Shown here in pieces: positions 1-7,381 of a DNA stretch of 11,371 nt. The DNA is taken from the NCBI GenBank assembly GCA_016280565.1, contig JAEEGY010000198.1:1-11371 (forward strand), in the 5' to 3' direction. Origin of the DNA: Fretibacterium sp. GTDB taxonomy: Bacteria > Synergistota > Synergistia > Synergistales > Aminobacteriaceae. The notes beneath the pieces were generated by a model. It was given only the letters and a program-made list of their open reading frames with translations. It ran no database searches and had not been told where the DNA came from. A program made the position numbers and the translations under genes. Positions within the stretch are counted from its first letter, which is position 1; each line of letters starts with the position of its first letter.

Positions 1-1
1 C

Positions 2-1138
2 CTCATCTTTAACGAAGCCACGGATATGGACGCTACCGTCCGTTTCCTTGATGGTCAGTTGCCCTCCCGGCGGATAAGGACCATTCTCTGCGCAAAGGAC
101 ATCTCTAACCTGACGGAGGAGACGCTGGCCCGCCTTTATGATGTGTGGCTGACACCGCTGACCCCTGCCTCTGTGGGCTTTTACTTCCGTCGTCTGCAAA
201 AGCAGTTAAAGGAGGAAAAGGACTTCTGGCTCTCCCGGACCTGGCTGGACCAGACCATCGACCCCCTGCCCGACATCATCTGGTTCAAAGATATGAAGGG
301 AGCGCACCTGAAGGTCAACGACGCCTTCTGCAAAATGGTGAACAAGACGAAGGAGGACATTCAGGGGCGCGGGCACTACTACATCTGGGGGCTGACGAAG
401 GAGGAGTACGAGAAGGGCGAATTTGTCTGTCTTGAAACGGAGCGAGAGGTCCAGCGCCTGGGGAGGACCTGCGTGTTCGACGAACAGGTCAAGAGCTCAG
501 ACGGTATGCACCAGCTCAAGACATACAAGACGCCCGTTTTCGACGAGGAGGGCCGGATCATCGGCACCGTGGGTGTGGCGCGTGACGTGACGCTGGAGCG
601 GGCCTATGAGCAGCAGATATTAGAGATGGCTCGCCAGGATTGCCTCACTGGTCTGGCCACACGCTGGTACCTCCAGGAGTACGTTGAACAGAATAAGGAC
701 GAAAAGCACATCACGTGTATTTACTTTGACCTTGACCACTTCAAGGAGGTCAACGATACTTACGGGCACCAGGTGGGCGACGAGGCCCTGGCGGCCACAG
801 CTGAGTTGTTGCAGCAGGAGTTCTCCGACGGGTTCATCGCCCGGCTGGGCGGCGATGAGTTCATGGTGGTGTTGCTGGGGAAGAGGGGCATCGGAAACAC
901 CGAGGCAAGGGTCAACGCCTTCCTTGCCCGACTGATGGACTACTACTGGCAGAAAGCGACCATGAGGCACCTCTCCATCAGCGCGGGCATCGCGCAGACG
1001 GACCCCGCCGCAGCGAAGTCCATCGACCAGCTTATCCACGAAAGCGACCGGGCCCTCTACCGCGCCAAGAACGCCGGCCGGGCCTGCTGCCGCGTCTATG
1101 ATCCTTCCATGGAGACCACGGGAAGAGGAAAGCGTTGA
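2..1138 (+). CDS. PAS-GGDEF diguanylate cyclase, 5' end missing
   Basis: Predicted to make cyclic di-GMP from two GTP. The reading frame is open to the left edge, so the ATG at 26 is probably internal: it has no ribosome-binding site, and the residues before it (LIFNEATD) continue a domain. Numbering from that ATG, residues 1-65 resemble the end of a degenerate receiver domain, with a WLTPL segment where a normal receiver has Lys-Pro. About 70-195 is a PAS domain (PDIIWFKD, VNDAFCKMV). About 200-360 is the GGDEF domain: the metal and substrate region FDLDHFKEVNDTYGH, an intact GGDEF at 275-279, and YRAK near the end. All catalytic signatures are present, so the enzyme should be active. The RxxD product-inhibition site expected just before GGDEF is absent. 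The stop codon overlaps the nadK start. The signal sensed is unknown. Domain calls are from visible motifs; the receiver-like call is the least certain. Confidence 0.9.
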   Translation, partial: LIFNEATDMDATVRFLDGQLPSRRIRTILCAKDISNLTEETLARLYDVWLTPLTPASVGFYFRRLQKQLKEEKDFWLSRTWLDQTIDPLPDIIWFKDMKGAHLKVNDAFCKMVNKTKEDIQGRGHYYIWGLTKEEYEKGEFVCLETEREVQRLGRTCVFDEQVKSSDGMHQLKTYKTPVFDEEGRIIGTVGVARDVTLERAYEQQILEMARQDCLTGLATRWYLQEYVEQNKDEKHITCIYFDLDHFKEVNDTYGHQVGDEALAATAELLQQEFSDGFIARLGGDEFMVVLLGKRGIGNTEARVNAFLARLMDYYWQKATMRHLSISAGIAQTDPAAAKSIDQLIHESDRALYRAKNAGRACCRVYDPSMETTGRGKR

Positions 1139-2001
1139 AAGACCTGGGGATGATCGTCAACCTCCGCAAGCCGGAGGCTGTGGAGATGGCCCGGCGGCTC
1201 CTTCAGTGGGGGCTGGACAACGGCTGTCCCTTTCTTCTGCCCTATCAGGAGGCGTCCGCGCTGACCACCGCGGGCCTCAGCGACGAGGAATGGCTGAGGA
1301 CCGTTAAGCTGGCTGTCGTCGTTGGAGGGGACGGGACCTTTCTGCGCGCCGCGCGCTACGTCCTCGACGCAGGGATCATCCTTCACGGGATCAACATGGG
1401 GCACCTGGGGTTCCTCGCCTCCAGCCACCCTGAGGAGGCAGAGCAAAACCTCAGGGACATCCTTGACGACCATTTTGATGTTTTAAAGCGACGGCTTCTG
1501 CGCTGCGTGCTGTACCGGGACGGAGCGCCCCTGCACACCCTCTACGCGCTCAACGACGTCGTGCTCAGCAAGAACGCCATCGCCCGCCTGCTCCGCATAG
1601 AGGTCCGCTTTGACGGGCGGTTCTTCGGCGTGCTCCCGGCGGACGGGGTCATCGTCTCCTCCCCGACGGGGTCCACTGCCTACGCGCTCTCCGCAGGCGG
1701 CCCCATCATCCCTCCTCACCTGGACAGCATGCTGCTGGCGCCGCTGTGCGCCCACACGCTTTACTCCCGTCCGCTGATGGCAGCGGACACGGACCGGATA
1801 TCCCTCATCCCGCGGGGCAGCTCCCGCGACATCACCCTTACGCAGGACGGACAGTTGGCCTACGAAGTCTTCCCCGGCGACCGCATTGACGTGGAACTGT
1901 CGCAGGACAAGGTCATCCAGACCGTCGTGCTGCCCGGACACAGCTTCCTTGATCTGGTCCGCGAGAAGCTGGGCTGGGGGCAGAGCACGGGGCAGGAGTA
2001 A
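1135..2001 (+). CDS. nadK: NAD kinase
   Basis: Phosphorylates NAD to NADP in the cytoplasm, using ATP or polyphosphate, and so sets the NADP(H) pool. The 288-residue protein has the family signatures: GGDGT at residues 64-68, which holds the catalytic Asp, followed by NMGHLGFLA, NDVVLSKN, and the substrate-binding block SSPTGSTAYALSAGGP. The length is usual for the family. The best start is TTG at 1135, which shares the TTGA with the stop of the upstream cyclase gene (4-bp overlap) and has a purine-rich AAGAGGA about 5-6 bases upstream. An ATG at 1150 is a possible alternative that would shorten the protein by five residues. The overlap implies translational coupling to the cyclase gene. recN begins 6 bases after the stop. 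A nadK-recN neighbourhood is well known in Firmicutes, where argR often lies between them; argR is not here. Confidence 0.96.
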   Translation: MKDLGMIVNLRKPEAVEMARRLLQWGLDNGCPFLLPYQEASALTTAGLSDEEWLRTVKLAVVVGGDGTFLRAARYVLDAGIILHGINMGHLGFLASSHPEEAEQNLRDILDDHFDVLKRRLLRCVLYRDGAPLHTLYALNDVVLSKNAIARLLRIEVRFDGRFFGVLPADGVIVSSPTGSTAYALSAGGPIIPPHLDSMLLAPLCAHTLYSRPLMAADTDRISLIPRGSSRDITLTQDGQLAYEVFPGDRIDVELSQDKVIQTVVLPGHSFLDLVREKLGWGQSTGQE

Positions 2002-2007
2002 TTTTCC

Positions 2008-3666
2008 GTGTTGCGGGACCTCACCCTCTGGAACGTGGGGGGCATCCGCCGCGCGGAGCTCTCCTTCGGCCCCGGCCTCACCGTCATCACCGGCGAGAGC
2101 GGCGCGGGCAAGAGTAGCGTCGTCCGCGCACTGGAGCTCGTGGCAGGCAAGAGGGGAGCGGGGCAGCTCCTCAGGGCCGGGGAAGAAGAGGGAGGCACCG
2201 AGGCACGCTTCCTCATTGCGGAGGGACACCGCTCCCTGTTCCGTGAGCTGGACGACAATCTCCGGCCAGACGGAGAGGGAGAACTGCTCGTCCGGCGCGT
2301 CCTTCGCGAGAACCGTTCCCGGGTCTCCCTTCAGGGGGTCCAGATTCCCCTGGCTACCTACGTCCTGGCTGCGGGGCGTCTCCTTCACATCCAGAGCCAG
2401 TTTGCCCAGATGGAACTTTTGGACGAGGGGCGTCAACTCGCCATGATCGACTCCTGCACTGCCGCCTCCGTTCAGGAGACCGCCGCGGAGCTGCGCCGCA
2501 TCTTTGAACAGGCACAGACCTGCGACCGGGAGCTGAGGGCCATGACTGCTCGCCGGGCGGAGGTCGAGAGGCGCTACGCCAACGCCAACGAGGTCCTGAG
2601 CCTTGTCCGCCGCGTGGCCCCGGAGCCGGGCCTGGAGGCCCGGCTGGAGGGGGAGCTCTCGGCCCTCAACCGTCGCATTTCCCAGCGGGAGAAAGCACAG
2701 ATGAACCTCGACCGGCTCGACGGCGGGCTCTCCGAACAGGGGCTCCTGAGCCACGTGCGGGGGGCTTTTGACTCTCTTTTAGATATCCTTCCTGAGGAGC
2801 AGCGCCGGGACACGCAGCGCGCCGCCAGCGAGGCCCTTCGTGTCCTGGAGGAAGCTGTGGAGACGGCCCGCGAGTCCGTTGAGACGGGAGACGAGGACGT
2901 TCAGGAGCGCGACCGCGTCGAGGCACACCTTGGGGCGCTGCGCCGTCTGAGGCGTTTGTCCGGCACAGCGGACGAGGAGGGATTGCTGGCCTGGTGCCAC
3001 GACGCCGGGGAGAGCCTGGAGTGGCTGGAGAAAAGTTATCCCCAGCTTGAGGAGCTGTCGCGGGAATCCCGTGAGTTGAGGAGGCAGGCCAGCGCCCTGG
3101 CGATGGAGCTGAGGCGCGGGAGGCGGGAGGCCGCCCTCGCTCTGGAGGGCCGGGTCAACGCGCTCCTGAAGGACCTGGCCATGGGGGAAAATACCTTTGA
3201 GGTCCATTTCAGAGAGCTGGACAAGCTCCGCCGGGGCGGGGCGGACGAGGTGGAGTTCACCCTCCGTTCCGGTCAGAGGGCAGGCCGTGTGGACAAGGTC
3301 GCCTCCGGAGGGGAGTTGAGCCGGCTGCTTTTGGCGCTCCAGCTCTCCCTCTCCGACGAGTGGCTGCCCCCCACGCTGGTCTTTGACGAGGTGGAGGCGG
3401 GGCTGGGGGGACGGGCTGCCGTCCTTGCCGGGATGAAGCTCAAGGAGCTCTCCCGCCGCTGCCAGGTGCTGCTGGTAACGCACGAGGCGTCCATTGCCGC
3501 CCTGGGCGACGCCCATATCCTCATTCAGCGCTCCGCACAGGGCGAGTCCCAGGTCCGCTTTATTGACGGCGAGGAGCGCGTGAGGGAGATCGCGCGCATG
3601 CTGTCGGGCTCCCCCGACCTGGAGGAGGCCCAGGAACACGCGCGGACGCTGCTGGGGGCGATTTGA
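2008..3666 (+). CDS. recN: DNA repair protein RecN
   Basis: RecN is an SMC-like ATPase that acts in double-strand break repair with RecA. The 552-residue protein has a split ABC head: Walker A GESGAGKS at residues 29-36, a long central region rich in Glu, Arg and Leu (about 150-390) consistent with the coiled-coil arms, the signature SGGELSRL at 433-440, Walker B LVFDE ending at Asp460-Glu461, and a switch His at 492. The length is close to the family norm. It starts with GTG at 2008, preceded by AGGAG at 1994-1998 inside the last codons of nadK. A leucine codon TTG follows directly, but the spacing favours GTG. Its stop codon lies inside the -35 element of the tRNA-Ser promoter. It is the last protein gene of the cyclase-nadK-recN unit. 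No LexA-type operator was recognised, since the promoter lies outside the window. Confidence 0.96.
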   Translation: MLRDLTLWNVGGIRRAELSFGPGLTVITGESGAGKSSVVRALELVAGKRGAGQLLRAGEEEGGTEARFLIAEGHRSLFRELDDNLRPDGEGELLVRRVLRENRSRVSLQGVQIPLATYVLAAGRLLHIQSQFAQMELLDEGRQLAMIDSCTAASVQETAAELRRIFEQAQTCDRELRAMTARRAEVERRYANANEVLSLVRRVAPEPGLEARLEGELSALNRRISQREKAQMNLDRLDGGLSEQGLLSHVRGAFDSLLDILPEEQRRDTQRAASEALRVLEEAVETARESVETGDEDVQERDRVEAHLGALRRLRRLSGTADEEGLLAWCHDAGESLEWLEKSYPQLEELSRESRELRRQASALAMELRRGRREAALALEGRVNALLKDLAMGENTFEVHFRELDKLRRGGADEVEFTLRSGQRAGRVDKVASGGELSRLLLALQLSLSDEWLPPTLVFDEVEAGLGGRAAVLAGMKLKELSRRCQVLLVTHEASIAALGDAHILIQRSAQGESQVRFIDGEERVREIARMLSGSPDLEEAQEHARTLLGAI

Positions 3667-3690
3667 CAAGCTCACGAACTTCGATATAAT
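3663..3690 (+). promoter_or_regulatory. Promoter of tRNA-Ser
   Basis: A perfect -35 hexamer TTGACA (3663-3668) and a perfect -10 hexamer TATAAT (3685-3690) are separated by 16 bases, a near-consensus sigma-70 type promoter. The mature tRNA begins 12 bases after the -10, so transcription would start about 5 bases upstream of the tRNA. The recN stop TGA (3664-3666) is inside the -35 box. Confidence 0.88.
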
Positions 3691-3701
3691 AAAAAACCGT
3701 T

Positions 3702-3791
3702 GGAGACGTGGCCGAGTGGTCGAAGGCGGTTGACTCGAAATCAACTGAGCGGCTTGCCGTTCCTAGAGTTCGAATCTCTACGTCTCCGCCA
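3702..3791 (+). tRNA. tRNA-Ser (anticodon CGA)
   Basis: The 90-base sequence folds as a class II tRNA. The acceptor arm GGAGACG (3702-3708) pairs with CGTCTCC (3781-3787). The D stem is GCC/GGC (3711-3713 with 3725-3727). The anticodon stem GTTGA/TCAAC holds the loop CTCGAAA, giving anticodon CGA at 3736-3738, which reads UCG serine codons. A long variable arm lies at about 3746-3763, as expected for serine. The T arm is TAGAG-TTCGAAT-CTCTA (3764-3780). Discriminator G and CCA are encoded (3788-3791). It has its own promoter and terminator and is a single-gene unit. Confidence 0.96.
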
Positions 3792-3811
3792 TTTTCGAAA
3801 AATTAGGGGTT

Positions 3812-3833
3812 TCAGGGGGTCAGTTCCCCCTGA
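3812..3833. other. Hairpin in the tRNA-Ser 3' trailer
   Basis: A perfect 8-bp inverted repeat, TCAGGGGG (3812-3819) and CCCCCTGA (3826-3833), encloses a 6-base loop. It lies between the tRNA and the terminator and is not followed by a T-run, so it is not a terminator itself. It may help trailer processing or protect the transcript. Its function is unknown. Confidence 0.5.
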
Positions 3834-3848
3834 GCTTCAATATTTTAA

Positions 3849-3875
3849 GAGCCCGCCAAAAGGCGGGCTCTTTTT

Positions 3876-3877
<2 letters not shown>
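3849..3877. terminator. Rho-independent terminator, probably bidirectional
   Basis: A 9-bp perfect stem GAGCCCGCC (3849-3857) / GGCGGGCTC (3862-3870) with an AAAA loop is followed by seven T residues (3871-3877). This is a strong terminator for tRNA-Ser on the plus strand. Read on the minus strand, the same stem comes directly after the stop of the ABC ATPase gene (3876-3878) and is followed by TTAAAATATT, a weaker U-tract, so it probably ends both converging transcripts. Confidence 0.92.
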
Positions 3878-4598
<721 letters not shown>

Positions 4599-4612
4599 AG
4601 CCTCTCCCCCCG

Positions 4613-5923
4613 CTACCGCCGCCGCCCGCCGCCGGGTCCCGGTCCGCCGAACAGCCCGCCGCCCGCCGAGGGGGCCACGCCCATCTGCGCATTGATGACG
4701 AGGGTGTCCCCTTCCTCAAGCGTTGTCCTGGGGGCGGGACGCTCTCCGTCCCTGGGCTTCCTTGGCGGTTTGCGGCCGTCGCCGGGAAGGACAGGGCTGC
4801 TCTCCCGGACGCCGGTGAGCTGCACCCAGCGGTTGTCCGATATCCCGATGTTGACGGGCACGGCCCGCCGGAGCCGAGCGTTGTCCCCCACCCACACCAG
4901 GCCTTCATGCAGCGTCTGACGCTGCTCAAGGACGCGCCGGTCCACGGACACCGTCTGGAGCAAAGCCTCCGGCGGCGTGAAGCGCAGGGCCGCCACGGGG
5001 ATGCGCAGCGCGTTCTCACAGCGCGCCGTCTCGATGGAGACGTTGGCGGTCATGCCGGGCTTCAGCTTCAGCTCGGGGTTGTCCACATGAATGATCACCG
5101 TGTAGGTGACGACGTTGTCCGTCGTGGAGGGGGCAATGCGGACCTGCACGACCTTTCCGGAAAAGGACTCATCCGGGAAGGCGTCCACGCGGAACGTCAC
5201 TTTTTGGCCCTCCGCCACGGTGCCGATATCCGCCTCGTCCACCTTGGTCTCGATCTGCATCTTGGTGAGGTCCTCGGCGATCTTGAAGAGGGTGGGGGTC
5301 TGGTAGCTGGCCGCCACCGTCTGCCCTGCGTCCACCTGCCGGTCGATGACCACACCGTTCACCGGGGAGACGATGCGCGTGTAGCCCAGGTTCGTCTTTG
5401 CCCGCTCCACCGCCGCCTTGCCCTGCTCCACGCGGGACCGCGCCTCCTGGAGGGCCGCCCGCCGGACGGAGACGTTCGTCTCGCTGGTGTCCACCTCGCT
5501 GCGGGCGATGAGCTTGCGGTCAAACAGCTCCTTGTTGCGCTTGTACTGCCGCTCCGCGTCCGCCAGGGAGGCCTGGGCGCTCTGGACATTGGCCTTGTAG
5601 ACGGCGAGGCTGGCCTCCGCCTCCCCCATGGTGAGCCTCAGGACGGAGGGGTCCACCAGGGCCAGGAGCTGCCCCTTCGTGACCGGGGAGTTGTAGTCCA
5701 CATAGAGCTCCTCGATCGTGCCGGAGATCTGCGTACCCACCGCCACGACGCTGATGGCGTTCAGCTCCCCCGTCGCTGTCACCGTGGAGACGATGTCCCC
5801 CCGTGTGATGGGCGAGGTGGTGAGCGCGTACTGCACGGGCTCCACGCGGAAGAACATGTACCAAACGCCCCAGCCGATGCCCGCCAGAACAGCCAGAATG
5901 AGAAGTTTCTTAATGCCTGCCAT
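4613..5923 (-). CDS. MacA-like periplasmic adaptor (membrane fusion protein)
   Basis: Links an inner-membrane ABC transporter to an outer-membrane TolC channel. The 436-residue protein starts with a short cytoplasmic stretch (MAGIKK) and one membrane anchor at about residues 7-27. A lipoyl half-motif follows (VTATGELNAI, GTQISGTIEELYV), then an alpha-helical hairpin (about 95-175, rich in Ala, Glu and Arg), the second lipoyl half (RIVSPVNGVVIDRQVDAGQTV), and a beta-barrel region containing KVDEADIGTV and KPGMTANV. QTPTLFKIAEDLTKMQ and VDEADIG closely match the MacA branch rather than RND adaptors. The C-terminal end is longer than usual, with a Pro/Arg/Lys-rich linker and a Gly-rich tail ending GGGRRR. 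The start is ATG at 5921-5923, with AGGAGGGA upstream inside tolC; the 14-bp overlap with that gene implies coupling. The transported substrate cannot be told from sequence. Confidence 0.93.
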   Translation of the reverse strand: MAGIKKLLILAVLAGIGWGVWYMFFRVEPVQYALTTSPITRGDIVSTVTATGELNAISVVAVGTQISGTIEELYVDYNSPVTKGQLLALVDPSVLRLTMGEAEASLAVYKANVQSAQASLADAERQYKRNKELFDRKLIARSEVDTSETNVSVRRAALQEARSRVEQGKAAVERAKTNLGYTRIVSPVNGVVIDRQVDAGQTVAASYQTPTLFKIAEDLTKMQIETKVDEADIGTVAEGQKVTFRVDAFPDESFSGKVVQVRIAPSTTDNVVTYTVIIHVDNPELKLKPGMTANVSIETARCENALRIPVAALRFTPPEALLQTVSVDRRVLEQRQTLHEGLVWVGDNARLRRAVPVNIGISDNRWVQLTGVRESSPVLPGDGRKPPRKPRDGERPAPRTTLEEGDTLVINAQMGVAPSAGGGLFGGPGPGGGRRR

Positions 5924-7277
5924 CGTCCGTTCCCTCCTGTTTTGCCGCCTCTGAGCTCGTTGTCAGCTCCGGCGGCAGGTGCCCCATCGCCTCGTCCAGG
6001 TCCGCCCGGGCGGTCTGCGCGTCGTAAAGCGCCTGATAGTACGTGAAACGCGCGTTGGCCAGCGAGATCACGGCGTCGCTGAGCTCCAGCGGGTCCCCTA
6101 CTCCGACCTCATAGCGTCCCCGAGCAAGCTCAAGGTTCTCCTCCGCATAGCGGACGCTGGCTTCGGCCGAGCGGGCCCGTTCGGCCGCGTTGGACAGGGA
6201 CAGGGCGGCGCTCCTCACGCCATAGGCCACCTGCTGGCGCAGCTTGTCTCTCTCCGCGGTGGCCTGGTCCCACTGAGCGCGGGCAGCCTCCAGCGCGGCG
6301 GCCTTCGCCCCGCCGTCCACGATGGGGATGTTCAGGGAAAGCCCCACGGCGTAGTTCTCCGACGACGAGGAGCTCTCGCGGTCGGAGAAGGAGCTGGAGA
6401 GCTGCCCGGTGATGGTGGGCGAACTGGTGCGGGCCGCGTTGGTGATGCCCAGCTCCCGCGCCCGGACGGTGTGCAGGACCTGGCGGTAGTCGGGCCGGTC
6501 CTCCAGCGCGGTGGTCAAAAGGCTTTCCATCCCCGTCTCCACCTGGGGCAGAAGGAGGCGCGTGGAGAGGGCGAGGGTGACCGGGCCGGACTCCTCCACG
6601 CCCATCGCGACCCACAGGGCCTCCTGGCTGATCTGGATGTCGTTCTCAGCCTTCAGCAGCGACGTCCGCGCGCTGGCGACGTCCGCCTCGGCCTTGGTGA
6701 CGTCGATGAAGGGGCTGTTCCCCACCTCGTAGAGCCCCCGGGCCGTCTTGAGGTGCTCCTCCAGGTTGTTCACTTTCTCCCGCTCCACGTCGCGGTTCAG
6801 TATCTTCAGGACCAGTGTGTAGTAGGCCCGCTTGGCGTCTGCCGCGACGCTGACGCGGGTTTTGCGCTCGTTCTCGCGGTTCCCCTTCACCGTCTCGGCC
6901 TGCATCTCCTTCTGAATGCGGTTACGCCCCGTGTCATAGAGCAGCTTTGACGCCGTGACGCGGGCGCTCTCGGAATGGTAGCGGTCGTCCCAATCTTCGT
7001 AATCCCCGTCGTAATTCACTCCGCCCGTGGCGGTGACGGTGAGGCGGTTGTTCACTTTGACCTGCTCCAGCGCCGCCTCCGCCGCGCGCGTGGCGCCCTT
7101 CGCGCCCCGCAGTGAGGGGTGGTTCTCCAGCGCCAGGGTCAGACACTCCTCCAGCGAGAGGGCGGTGTTCTCTTCCTTGTTTTCTGCGGCACATGCCCCC
7201 GCGCACAAAAGCAGGGCAAGCAGGAGCGCGCACACCAGCCACACGGTGCGGGCGATTAAACCCGACGGCATCCTCAT
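5910..7277 (-). CDS. TolC-family outer membrane efflux protein
   Basis: Expected to form the outer-membrane channel and periplasmic tunnel of a tripartite exporter. The 455-residue protein starts with a signal peptide (about residues 1-31, a positive start then a Leu-rich core LLALLLCAGACA), with likely cleavage after ACA. Two internally similar halves follow, each with long Ala/Glu/Arg-rich helices. Family marks are LSLEECLTLALENHPSLRGA near the N-terminus and the repeated motifs LYEVGNSPFIDVTKAEADVASAR (first half) and RYEVGVGDPLELSDAVISLANAR (second half). The length is typical. The start is the ATG at 7275-7277, which has GGAGG 8 bases upstream; a second ATG two codons later is less well placed. 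It is the first gene of the exporter operon and overlaps the adaptor gene. It implies an outer membrane. A role with other transporters in the cell is possible, since TolC proteins are often shared. Confidence 0.93.
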   Translation of the reverse strand: MRMPSGLIARTVWLVCALLLALLLCAGACAAENKEENTALSLEECLTLALENHPSLRGAKGATRAAEAALEQVKVNNRLTVTATGGVNYDGDYEDWDDRYHSESARVTASKLLYDTGRNRIQKEMQAETVKGNRENERKTRVSVAADAKRAYYTLVLKILNRDVEREKVNNLEEHLKTARGLYEVGNSPFIDVTKAEADVASARTSLLKAENDIQISQEALWVAMGVEESGPVTLALSTRLLLPQVETGMESLLTTALEDRPDYRQVLHTVRARELGITNAARTSSPTITGQLSSSFSDRESSSSSENYAVGLSLNIPIVDGGAKAAALEAARAQWDQATAERDKLRQQVAYGVRSAALSLSNAAERARSAEASVRYAEENLELARGRYEVGVGDPLELSDAVISLANARFTYYQALYDAQTARADLDEAMGHLPPELTTSSEAAKQEGTDDGRH

Positions 7278-7304
7278 CCTCTATCCCTCCCTATGGGGGT
7301 TAAG

Positions 7305-7351
7305 AATCCCCGTGACCTCAACTTCATCACGGGGATAAGTATACTTCATCC
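7305..7351 (-). promoter_or_regulatory. Structured leader or operator region of the tolC-macA-ATPase operon
   Basis: This lies in the 104-bp gap upstream of the tolC-like gene. A perfect 10-bp inverted repeat, ATCCCCGTGA (7306-7315) and TCACGGGGAT (7327-7336), has an 11-base spacer. Next to it is the palindrome AAGTATACTT (7337-7346), which contains TATACT on the minus strand, a good -10 candidate. The octamer ACTTCATC occurs at 7321-7328 and again at 7343-7350, exactly 22 bp apart, about two helical turns. No convincing -35 at 16-18 bp was found: TTCACA fits well but lies 20 bp away. The arrangement looks like a regulator-binding site around a start point, or a structured RNA leader. Function is inferred. 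Confidence 0.45.
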
Positions 7352-7381
7352 TTATGAAAGATTTGTGAAGGGGAAGGCTGT

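Noticed and set aside
1483..2754. 423-residue open frame on the minus strand, antisense to nadK and recN
   Set aside because: It is a high-GC shadow frame: it crosses the boundary of two well-supported genes, has no recognisable domain, and its composition follows the opposite strand's codon pattern.
2779..3744. 321-residue minus-strand frame antisense to recN
   Set aside because: It begins inside the tRNA-Ser gene and runs through the recN coding region, with no domain or plausible start signal.
4907..6046. 379-residue plus-strand frame across the adaptor gene
   Set aside because: It is antisense to a clear MacA-like gene and rich in His, Arg, Gly and Leu in the way shadow frames of GC-rich genes are; no motif was seen.
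5979..6950. 323-residue plus-strand frame antisense to the tolC-like gene
   Set aside because: Same reasoning: the minus-strand frame has a signal peptide and family motifs, while this one has none.
7306..7336. Inverted repeat as a rho-independent terminator for glpX
   Set aside because: On the minus strand the stem is followed by TCTTAACCCCC, not a U-run, so an operator or leader structure is more likely.
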